DNA of 64,000 nt from Desulfobacterales bacterium (GTDB lineage: Bacteria > Desulfobacterota > Desulfobulbia > Desulfobulbales > JAGXFP01): assembly GCA_024637225.1 (NCBI GenBank), contig JAGXFP010000029.1:1-64000 (forward strand), given 5' to 3'. Each line of letters opens with the position of its first letter. The first letter of the stretch is position 1. Below are positions 28,637 to 34,815 of this stretch, in pieces. Below the pieces are notes generated by a model. It ran no database searches, was not told the DNA's origin, and saw only the letters and a list, made by a program, of their open reading frames with translations. The position numbers and the translations under genes are program-made.

Positions 28637-28773
28637 AGTTATCGTCAACCGGGAAAAGATCCGATATAGGCTCCCCTTAAGAAGTTTTTCCCCGGGGCAC
28701 AAAGGTGCAAAAACGCGCCGCTCCACGGCAACCCGCGCTTTTCATGACACCATCATCAACATTGGGAAAAAAA

Positions 28774-29055
28774 ATGGCAGTTAAAAGAGCTAAAATCATC
28801 ATCCGCGGTAAAGTCCAAGGCGTTTATTTCCGCGATTACACCAAATCGGAAGCCTTGAAACTGGGGCTTTCCGGCTGGGTCAGAAACCTCAAGGACGGCA
28901 ACTCGGTCGAAACCGTAATTGAAGGGGAGGTGGAGAACTTCAAGCAGATGATCAAGTGGCTGAAATCCGGCTCGCCCGGCGCCAGGGTCGAAGACATTGA
29001 AATCAAGGATGAGCGGCCCACGGGCGACACCGCCCCTTTCAACATCCGCTTCTGA
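28774..29055 (+). CDS. acyP: Acylphosphatase
   Basis: Hydrolyses carboxyl-phosphate bonds in the cytosol. 93 residues, the family size. IIRGKVQGVYFRDYT carries the catalytic Arg, and GWVRNLKDGNSVE the catalytic Asn. ATG at 28774 was chosen from the conserved N-terminus; the frame is open further upstream without homology. It is followed 8 bp later by the small zinc-ribbon gene. Confidence 0.95.
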   Translation: MAVKRAKIIIRGKVQGVYFRDYTKSEALKLGLSGWVRNLKDGNSVETVIEGEVENFKQMIKWLKSGSPGARVEDIEIKDERPTGDTAPFNIRF

Positions 29056-29063
29056 GTGTGCCA

Positions 29064-29330
29064 ATGGAACAACCGCGGAAAAGTCGGCAGCGATTGCCCG
29101 ACCACACCAAGACCGCCCGGATATCCTGTCCGATTTGCGGCAACGACGAAGAGTTTCTGGAGGTCGCCGACGGCGTGATTCTAACCAGCCATTATATCCA
29201 GAATCCGGACGGCAGCTTTACCCAGGACGACGATGAATCGGAAATCCTGGGCGAGGTCAAGCTTTTCTGCGGAGACTGCGGCGCCGACCTGACCGAATTC
29301 CATCAACACTTTCTGGACATGCTCTTTTGA
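29064..29330 (+). CDS. Small zinc-ribbon-like protein of unknown function
   Basis: 88 residues with two CxxC pairs (CPICG near residue 22 and CGDCG near 71) separated by an acidic stretch QDDDESE. I do not recognise a named family. A GTG at 29058 is an alternative start. The end overlaps the start of the next gene by 4 bp (TTGA), so acyP, this gene and the ATP-grasp gene look like one operon. Confidence 0.8.
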   Translation: MEQPRKSRQRLPDHTKTARISCPICGNDEEFLEVADGVILTSHYIQNPDGSFTQDDDESEILGEVKLFCGDCGADLTEFHQHFLDMLF

Positions 29331-30115
29331 GCGGATCAGCTGAACATAGTTGCCGGGCGCCCCGGCTGATTCCCGATAACGACGCTTTGCACGCCGAATT
29401 CAACGACCTTGGCAGCGGGGATGTCTTTATCGGCCGCCTCAGGCTCAAGCCCGGTCAGGAAAACCTGGTAGTCGACCTGCTCGAACGCGGCGTGAAAATG
29501 TTTCCGGCCGCCTCGGCCCAGCTGAGCTGCCGCTCCAAGGTCTTCCAGGCGAAAATATTTCCGGAGTATATGGCGCCCTGGACCAGGACCATCCATGACC
29601 TCTACGAGCTGATGGCGGCGGTAAATGAATATCAGCGGCTCAGCCTGAAAGAAGTGGTAACCAAAAAGGACCGGGCCAATGCCGGCATTGGCGTTAATCT
29701 CTGGCCTTCCGCCGAAGATGTCTTCAACCAGGCCTCCGGCGGCACCTTGCCCTTTCCCTTCGTCCTCCAGCCCTTTCACCCCGATTGCCGCGATATCCGG
29801 GTGATCATCATTGACGATTACCTGGAAGCCTACTGGCGGCACAATCCCGATAATTTCCGCAATAACCTCCATTACGGCGGCACCGGCGAACCCGCCACCC
29901 TTACCGGGGAACAACTTGATCTATGTCGAAAGGTCATGGCAAGGGGCAGGTATCCCTACGCCCATCTCGACCTGATGGTTTCGCCGGCGGGGATCACCTG
30001 TCTGGCCGAAATAAATCTCAGGGGAGGAATCAGGGGCGCCGCGATCACCCCGGCTGAATATCGGCTCAGGATCGACGCCGTCCATCAGCGCTATCTCCGG
30101 GAACAGGGGCTGTAG
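29327..30115 (+). CDS. ATP-grasp-domain protein
   Basis: 262 residues. The final third has an ATP-grasp signature: ICL-like beta strands, HLDLMVSPAGITCLAEINLR with the metal-binding E-x-N, and GGIRGA. The middle contains KEVVTKKDRANAGIGVNLW, consistent with the ATP Lys and glycine loop. It probably forms an amide or thioester using ATP, like RimK-type ligases; the substrate is unknown. A TTG start overlapping the preceding TGA is the only start before the conserved N-terminus, suggesting coupling. Confidence 0.75.
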   Translation: MSGSAEHSCRAPRLIPDNDALHAEFNDLGSGDVFIGRLRLKPGQENLVVDLLERGVKMFPAASAQLSCRSKVFQAKIFPEYMAPWTRTIHDLYELMAAVNEYQRLSLKEVVTKKDRANAGIGVNLWPSAEDVFNQASGGTLPFPFVLQPFHPDCRDIRVIIIDDYLEAYWRHNPDNFRNNLHYGGTGEPATLTGEQLDLCRKVMARGRYPYAHLDLMVSPAGITCLAEINLRGGIRGAAITPAEYRLRIDAVHQRYLREQGL

Positions 30116-30144
30116 GCGGCAAGAGGACCGAGGGTGGTTGTTCC

Positions 30145-30250
30145 GTCGAACGGGGCGGGGATTCGGTACCCGTTCACCAGGGTGATCGCCAAAGCACCCA
30201 AAACATCCGGACTGTAACCGTTCAGCAGTGATGCGGATTTGGACAAGCGG
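30145..30250. repeat. Half copy of the ACCGTTCAGCAG palindromic family
   Basis: ACCCGTTCACCAGGGTGATC, AAACATCCGGACTGTAACCG and TTCAGCAGTGATGCGGATTT with GGACAAGCGGAC match the left half of 20366-20450. The right half is missing and the dsrC terminator follows. Confidence 0.7.
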
Positions 30251-30263
30251 ACGGATAAAAGGA

Positions 30264-30301
30264 CAAAAAAAGAGGAAGAAGGTTTAAAAACCCTCTTCCT
30301 C
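30264..30301 (-). terminator. Intrinsic terminator of dsrC
   Basis: GAGGAAGAGGGTT and AACCTTCTTCCTC pair on the minus strand, followed by seven T. It lies 29 bp past the dsrC stop. Confidence 0.9.
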
Positions 30302-30329
30302 GGTCAAGCGAACTTGCGGTGGTGATGGA

Positions 30330-30650
30330 TCAGACGCAGCCGGTAGGTTTCGGCAGTCCGGCCATTTTGCAGGCTCCTTTACCAGGTCCTGAGGGGAACA
30401 GCTCGTAGATTCTCTTCAGGGGGAAGCCGGTGGTCTTGGAAAGAATCCGGACCATCGGGGCGATCCCGTTCTTTTTGTAGTACTCCTGCAGTGTGTCGAT
30501 GACTTTCTTGTGCTCATCGGTAAGATCGCCGATACCCTCGACGCTCTTTACGTAATCTACCCAGTTGTCATCCCACTCTTCCATTCCCTTGGTCAGGAAG
30601 CCGTCTTCGTCAACGCTAAAGGTACTTCCGTTGTGCTCGATAGTAGGCAT
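30330..30650 (-). CDS. dsrC: DsrC/TusE family sulfur-carrier protein
   Basis: 106 residues. The C-terminal arm has both redox cysteines: GACKMAGLPKPTGCV, i.e. CysB 11 positions before the penultimate CysA. This is the DsrC state that forms the trisulfide with DsrAB in sulfite reduction or sulfur oxidation, not the single-Cys TusE. DEDGFLTKGMEEWDDNW and PLKRIYELFPSGPGKGACK are family blocks. It is cytosolic. It is transcribed alone, with a GGAGGGTAACC ribosome site, a candidate promoter and a terminator; no dsrAB is in the window. Confidence 0.96.
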   Translation of the reverse strand: MPTIEHNGSTFSVDEDGFLTKGMEEWDDNWVDYVKSVEGIGDLTDEHKKVIDTLQEYYKKNGIAPMVRILSKTTGFPLKRIYELFPSGPGKGACKMAGLPKPTGCV

Positions 30651-30720
30651 GGTTACCCTCCTTGTTTATTTTATAAATATTGTGACAAACTCTTTAGTCA
30701 ATCCATTTTGAAAGACTACT

Positions 30721-30749
30721 TAATTACTATATGGGTTTTGCTTTGTCAA
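30721..30749 (-). promoter_or_regulatory. Candidate promoter upstream of dsrC
   Basis: On the minus strand a perfect -35 TTGACA is followed after 17 bp by TAATTA, a poor -10. A second option nearer the gene is TTGACT with TATTTA. The whole 30660-30850 region is A/T-rich and has no gene. Confidence 0.3.
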
Positions 30750-30852
30750 GAAGTCAAACATCATTATAGCCGGAAAAGGTTAAACTGATATATTATACCG
30801 GTAATCGCCCGGATTGATTAGTTTTTTTATTAAAAACCAAGATTCGCTCACC

Positions 30853-31539
30853 TCAGCCCTTTATCAGTTGGACCAGCTCGTCGAAATCTCCGGGCGAAAA
30901 ACCCTTGGCGCCGGCCAGACCGGGATACATCGGCGATCTCGGGTCGTAGTTCTGCAGCTTCAGGACTGAATCTTTGCCCAGATAAGCGGCCCAGGCGACG
31001 ATATCTTCTCGGCTGTGGTAGCGCGGCAGGACGGTCATCCGAAACTCATGGGCAATTCCGCTGTTCTTGATCAGTTCAATGCTTCCGGCTATCTTCTCAA
31101 GATCAACCCCGGTACCGGCACACTGCTCATACTTGTCCCGGACCAGGACGGTCTTGACGTCCATGGCGACCATGTCCAGCAAACCGTCGTCCAGCAAGCG
31201 GGCTAATACCTCGGGGCGGCTGCCGTTGGTGTCGATTTTGCACTGAAAGCCTTGATCCCGGATAATTCCCAGAAGTTCCGGCAGGTCCGGATCGAGAGTC
31301 GGCTCGCCCCCGGTAACGGCGACCCCGCCTAGCCACTTCCGCAAAGGACCCAGCCGGGAGACGACCTCCTCGACGGGATATGAAACCAGTTCGTCGGGAT
31401 GCCGGACCAGGGGATGATTGTGGCAGAACGGGCAGCGGAAATTGCAGCCGCCCAGGAACAGCACCGCACAGGTCCGTCCCGGCCAGTCGATAAAGGAGCT
31501 TTCGATAAAACCCTTGATGTTGTCCAGCTTTTTCATCAT
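30853..31539 (-). CDS. nrdG: Anaerobic ribonucleotide reductase activating protein
   Basis: Radical-SAM activase that installs the glycyl radical on NrdD. 229 residues. The cluster motif CNFRCPFCH (C-x3-C-x2-C) follows SSFIDWPGRTCAVLFLGG. AVTGGEPTLD and KIDTNGSRPE are SAM-binding blocks. It is of the longer PFL-activase-like type rather than the 155-residue E. coli form. ATG at 31539 (or 31536, 31557) starts the conserved region. The frame continues upstream through a terminator hairpin and is not coding there. It sits downstream of nrdD and the redoxin but is separated by a candidate structured RNA and an intrinsic terminator. Confidence 0.92.
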   Translation of the reverse strand: MMKKLDNIKGFIESSFIDWPGRTCAVLFLGGCNFRCPFCHNHPLVRHPDELVSYPVEEVVSRLGPLRKWLGGVAVTGGEPTLDPDLPELLGIIRDQGFQCKIDTNGSRPEVLARLLDDGLLDMVAMDVKTVLVRDKYEQCAGTGVDLEKIAGSIELIKNSGIAHEFRMTVLPRYHSREDIVAWAAYLGKDSVLKLQNYDPRSPMYPGLAGAKGFSPGDFDELVQLIKG

Positions 31540-31573
31540 CCCCGTTGCATTAACCATCCGGCCCGGGCCGGGC

Positions 31574-31604
31574 AAAAAAAACCCCGCACAATCATCCGTG
31601 CGGG
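31574..31604 (-). terminator. Intrinsic terminator between the redoxin and nrdG
   Basis: CCCGCAC and GTGCGGG flank an 8-nt loop on the minus strand and are followed by eight T. It lies 35 bp before the nrdG start, so it either ends the nrdD-redoxin transcript or attenuates nrdG. Confidence 0.9.
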
Positions 31605-31706
31605 ATCGCAAAACAAGGTCTCAGAGTGGGAGGCGCGAGAGAGGGGTAGGCAAGGAGGAGAGCCGGGATAATTGAAAGCTCTCACCCCTCCCACCTGAAA
31701 ACCTCG
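31574..31706 (-). ncRNA. Candidate structured RNA (long rod plus terminator) before nrdG
   Basis: Minus-strand bases 31706-31687 and 31633-31614 pair over 20 positions with two mismatches. After one more mismatch the helix continues with GUGAGAG/CUCUCGC. Four G-U pairs in the long helix plus one in the inner helix would be A-C mismatches on the plus strand, so the fold is specific to minus-strand RNA. A 37-nt internal region closes the rod and an intrinsic terminator follows. It could be a free small RNA or an attenuator/riboswitch controlling nrdG. I cannot assign it to a known class; 4.5S, TPP and cobalamin signatures are absent. Confidence 0.5.
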
Positions 31707-31773
31707 AAGTAGTCGGTACCGGGAACTGGTCACGGATTCAGTGATATCTGCCGAAAAAAGTTTATGGCCCGCG

Positions 31774-32091
31774 CTAGTTAATGGCGCAGGTGCCGGTTTC
31801 ACAGAGAATTGCCGCTCCGGTACTATCATTATATTTAAGCCCGCACTGGTCGGCCCTGCTCATCAGCAGGCTTTCGATGTCGGTGAAATCCTCGACCGTC
31901 GAGGAATCGTCCAGGACCAGAATCGGCAAGGTCTTGCGGGCGACCTCGACCAGGCCATGCCAGGCCAGGTGGGCCAGGGCGCCGGCGTCGCCGGTATCAA
32001 GAACTTCGATATCGACTTTCATGCCCTTCAAGTCGAACTTGCTCTTCAGCTGATCGCATAGCCGGCAATCCGGTTTGGTGAACAATGTCAT
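31774..32091 (-). CDS. Glutaredoxin-like redoxin encoded with nrdD
   Basis: 105 residues. The N-terminal MTLFTKPDCRLCDQLKSKF has a C-x2-C active site (CRLC) in a glutaredoxin fold; TLPILVLDD contains the cis-Pro. The C-terminal tail adds further Cys (DQC, ILCETGTC), possibly a second redox or metal site. GAGGAG lies 8 nt before ATG 32091, so the longer upstream frame is not used. It lies 98 bp downstream of nrdD on the same strand and is a plausible electron donor to it (NrdH-like role, inferred from position and fold). Confidence 0.85.
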   Translation of the reverse strand: MTLFTKPDCRLCDQLKSKFDLKGMKVDIEVLDTGDAGALAHLAWHGLVEVARKTLPILVLDDSSTVEDFTDIESLLMSRADQCGLKYNDSTGAAILCETGTCAIN

Positions 32092-32189
32092 TTTTTTCGC
32101 TCCTCTATATTTTATAAATTGATGAATTCGCAAAAAGCCGGGGCGACCCTCAGGCGATTCTTTGCGAGTTTGTCATATTCGCCCCGCCG

Positions 32190-34319
32190 CTACTTCCGGA
32201 CAAAGCGCTCTTCATTCCGGTAGCGGTCGTGGAGCTCGCCGAGCTTGCCCTTGTTCCAGCTGGAGATCTTGGTGAAGTAGCCGGTGATCCGGGTGATCCC
32301 GTCGATTTTCTCCGAGCCGCAGTACTGGCAGGTGTCGGTGATGCCCCGGCCGGTCTTGCCGCAATCGAGGCAGCAGGTGAATTCCGGCGAAAAGGCAATC
32401 TGGTCGTTATTGGTATGGCGGAAGGTCTTGATAACGAAATCGGCCAGCGCTTCCTTGTCCGGGCTGGACTCGCCCAGCCAGACGTGGGTGATGGAGCCCG
32501 CCTCGATCAGGGGGTGGAGCAGCCCTTCCTTTTCAACCCTGGCGATGGGACTCATCTCGGCGCCGACATTAAAGAGGGTCGAGTTAGTGTAGTAAATCTC
32601 TCCGGACTCCATATTCCCCTGGATGACCTTGGCGGTTTCCTCGGGATGATGGGCCATATCGAGTTTGGCGAAGCGGTAGGCGGTGCTTTCGGCCGGGGTC
32701 TGCTCCAGGACGAACTTCATGCCCATTTGTTCGGCCATCTTGTTGCAGACGATATTCATATGGGCGATGACCTTGAGGCCGAACTTGAGCGACGCCTCCG
32801 AATCATGAAGCTCCTCGCCGGTATGGACCTTGACCAGTTCGTTCAGGCCGACCATGCCCATCAGGTAGCTGCACCGCTCCAGGCGCAGGTAGCTGTTGCC
32901 GTCCAGATCCATGGCCAGCATGGCCAGGGGGCCGCCCTTGCCGAGGGCCATCAGCTTCTCGATGAACTTCTTCTTCTGCTCGTGGCCCTTGGCGGCCAGC
33001 TTAATTTGTTCGGTCAGCAGGGTGAACAGTTTGGTGTCGTCGCCCTCGGCCTTGTAGGCCAGGCGCGGCAGGTTGATGGTTACATTCTGCAGGGCCGAGT
33101 AGCGCATCCGCCACGGCTCCTTGGCATCTTCGAGATCGGAGGCCTCCAGCTTGAAGCTCAAGCGGCAGCATTCGGAAATCTTGGCGGTATCGCCCCGGTC
33201 GAAGACGAAATAGGTGTTGCCCTTGACCGAGGCCACCTCGCAGATATGGTTCAAAAAGTCCATATGCCCTTCGGTCTTGAAAAACTTTTCGGTGATATGG
33301 ACCAGCGGTTTCGGGAAGAAGAAGGGCCGCCCGGCCCCGTCGCCCTCCTTATATACCTCGAAGAGCGCCCAGGCAAAGCGCTGGGCCTCCTTCTCGTATT
33401 CGCCGTAGGTCTTGCCGGTATACTCGCCGCCGGGGCCGATGGCCGGCACATCGACAAAATGCTTGGGCACCTCCCAGTAGACGTTGATATCGGAAAAGAT
33501 CGCCTGACCGCCCCGGGCCACGGCCTGCTGGGAGAATTCGTAGATCAGCATCTGGGCGAGCTGCTTGACATCCCGGTCGCTCATCTCCTCAAGATAAGGG
33601 GCGTAAAACAGATTGACCGCGTCCCAGCCGATCGCCCCGGCGAAATGGCTCTGCAGGGCGGCGGCGAACTTGACCATATGGGCGAGGAGGACATCGGCAT
33701 GTTTGGCGGGCTTGGCCATGGCCAGGGAATTGGGCAGGTTGAGGCCGAATTTCTTGACGTATTCGAGGGACTGCCCCGAACAGTAAGGCCGGTCGATAAA
33801 ACCAAGATCGTGGAGGTGCAGGTCGCCGTTTAAATGGGCATCGGCCACATCGGTGGTAAAGACATGGAGCAGGGCATATTCCTTCTTGATCCCCTCGGCC
33901 AGGGTGAGGTTGGTCGCCTCGGGGCCGTGGGGCACATTGGCGTTTTCCTTGTTATGCTGGACCAGGAGATGATCGACATCGTAGAGCGGCACCCCGAGCC
34001 GGGTATGCATGCGGCGCGCCTCCTCCAGACCGAGTTCCAGAAGCCTGGCGTTGACCAGTTCCCGGATCAGCGGGCCGGTCACGGTCTTCAGGTTCGAAGT
34101 CTGGACGGTTTTCTCGACATCGATGCTGATCCGCTCGGCGGTATCGCGATCGATGAAGGTCTCCCGCAGCAAGGCATCGACAATCCGCTGGCGCTTCCAG
34201 CCGACAATGTCTTCTTCCGAGGTTCTGACGAAGAGTGCCAGGTCGGTGCTGTCGTCCCTGGTGACCTGCTTGAAGGACTCTTTCTTCTTGGCTTCCTGCA
34301 GAGGCATAACCACACCCAT
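32190..34319 (-). CDS. nrdD: Anaerobic (class III) ribonucleoside-triphosphate reductase
   Basis: Oxygen-sensitive glycyl-radical enzyme making dNTP precursors, cytosolic. 709 residues. N-terminal ATP-cone (about 25-120). Central ten-stranded barrel with HLHDLGFIDRPYCSGQ and SECCRLSF cysteines. C-terminal zinc site CLDC..CQYC and glycyl-radical loop RITGYF near residue 675. GGGAG lies 8 nt before the ATG. Two NrdR-type boxes lie 58-107 bp upstream. The linked redoxin suggests the NrdD2-like subtype that takes electrons from a redoxin instead of formate; residue-level proof was not attempted. Confidence 0.95.
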   Translation of the reverse strand: MGVVMPLQEAKKKESFKQVTRDDSTDLALFVRTSEEDIVGWKRQRIVDALLRETFIDRDTAERISIDVEKTVQTSNLKTVTGPLIRELVNARLLELGLEEARRMHTRLGVPLYDVDHLLVQHNKENANVPHGPEATNLTLAEGIKKEYALLHVFTTDVADAHLNGDLHLHDLGFIDRPYCSGQSLEYVKKFGLNLPNSLAMAKPAKHADVLLAHMVKFAAALQSHFAGAIGWDAVNLFYAPYLEEMSDRDVKQLAQMLIYEFSQQAVARGGQAIFSDINVYWEVPKHFVDVPAIGPGGEYTGKTYGEYEKEAQRFAWALFEVYKEGDGAGRPFFFPKPLVHITEKFFKTEGHMDFLNHICEVASVKGNTYFVFDRGDTAKISECCRLSFKLEASDLEDAKEPWRMRYSALQNVTINLPRLAYKAEGDDTKLFTLLTEQIKLAAKGHEQKKKFIEKLMALGKGGPLAMLAMDLDGNSYLRLERCSYLMGMVGLNELVKVHTGEELHDSEASLKFGLKVIAHMNIVCNKMAEQMGMKFVLEQTPAESTAYRFAKLDMAHHPEETAKVIQGNMESGEIYYTNSTLFNVGAEMSPIARVEKEGLLHPLIEAGSITHVWLGESSPDKEALADFVIKTFRHTNNDQIAFSPEFTCCLDCGKTGRGITDTCQYCGSEKIDGITRITGYFTKISSWNKGKLGELHDRYRNEERFVRK

Positions 34320-34377
34320 TTTCAGTTCTCCCAGTCATTTTTCATTTGTTTCGGGCAATCCGTAAAATACCCGGCTA

Positions 34378-34393
34378 ATACGATATGTAGTGT
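34378..34393. promoter_or_regulatory. NrdR box, proximal
   Basis: ATACGATATGTAGTGT matches the NrdR pattern aCaCwATATwTwGTGT well. It lies 58 bp upstream of the nrdD start codon. Confidence 0.75.
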
Positions 34394-34409
34394 TGCTTGG
34401 TTCATTATT

Positions 34410-34425
34410 GCACTATATATGGTGT
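34410..34425. promoter_or_regulatory. NrdR box, distal
   Basis: GCACTATATATGGTGT (inverse ACACCATATATAGTGC) matches the NrdR box closely. It is exactly 32 bp, three helical turns, from the proximal box, the usual NrdR tandem arrangement. A TTGACT -35-like hexamer lies just upstream on the minus strand, so NrdR would occlude the promoter. Confidence 0.8.
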
Positions 34426-34467
34426 ATCAGTCAAGATAAAAAAGTTCGATTCGGATAGAAAAAAAGG

Positions 34468-34740
34468 GGCAAGATTCAAGATTCAAGTTTCAAGGGGCAA
34501 GGGACAAGACGATGAGGGGTGAGGAGTTAGGGTGGGGGAAGAATTGGTGGGGTCGATTCAGATCCAAGCCCTTGGCAAAGCAGGTCAGGGGTGTCAGGTT
34601 TTTTTCTCCTTGAATCTTGGACCTTGAGCCTTGAATCTAAGGAAATCCATGGCAAATCGTTCCGGATCCAGCCCCTGGCAAAACAGGTCGGGGATGTCAG
34701 GTTTTTCTAACTCCTCACTTCTCACTCTTCACCTCTACCC
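34468..34740. repeat. Composite heptamer element with two cores
   Basis: Inverse orientation. CAAGATT/GGGGCAA heptamers and GGGGTGAGGAGTTAGGGTG words precede one core (34551-34600, GATCCAAGCCCTTGGCAAAG with CAGGTCAGGGGTGTCAGG). Then come CCTTGAATCTTGG words, a second core (34643-34706, CCATGGCAAATC, CAGCCCCTGGCAAAACAGGT), and CTCCTCACTTCTCAC words. Confidence 0.85.
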
Positions 34741-34754
34741 CCTTGGACCTTTAT

Positions 34755-34789
34755 AAAAAAAAAGAGGCGCCGAATTCGACGCCTCTTTT
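34755..34789 (-). terminator. Intrinsic terminator of the 970-residue lipoprotein gene
   Basis: GAGGCGTCGAATTCGGCGCCTC hairpin (stem GAGGCG/CGCCTC) with nine T downstream on the minus strand. Confidence 0.9.
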
Positions 34790-34815
34790 AAATTACTGCT
34801 GAATTTTACCGCTGT

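Noticed and set aside
32229..33833. 534-codon open frame opposite nrdD
   Set aside because: Shadow of nrdD; composition-driven, with no domain signatures.
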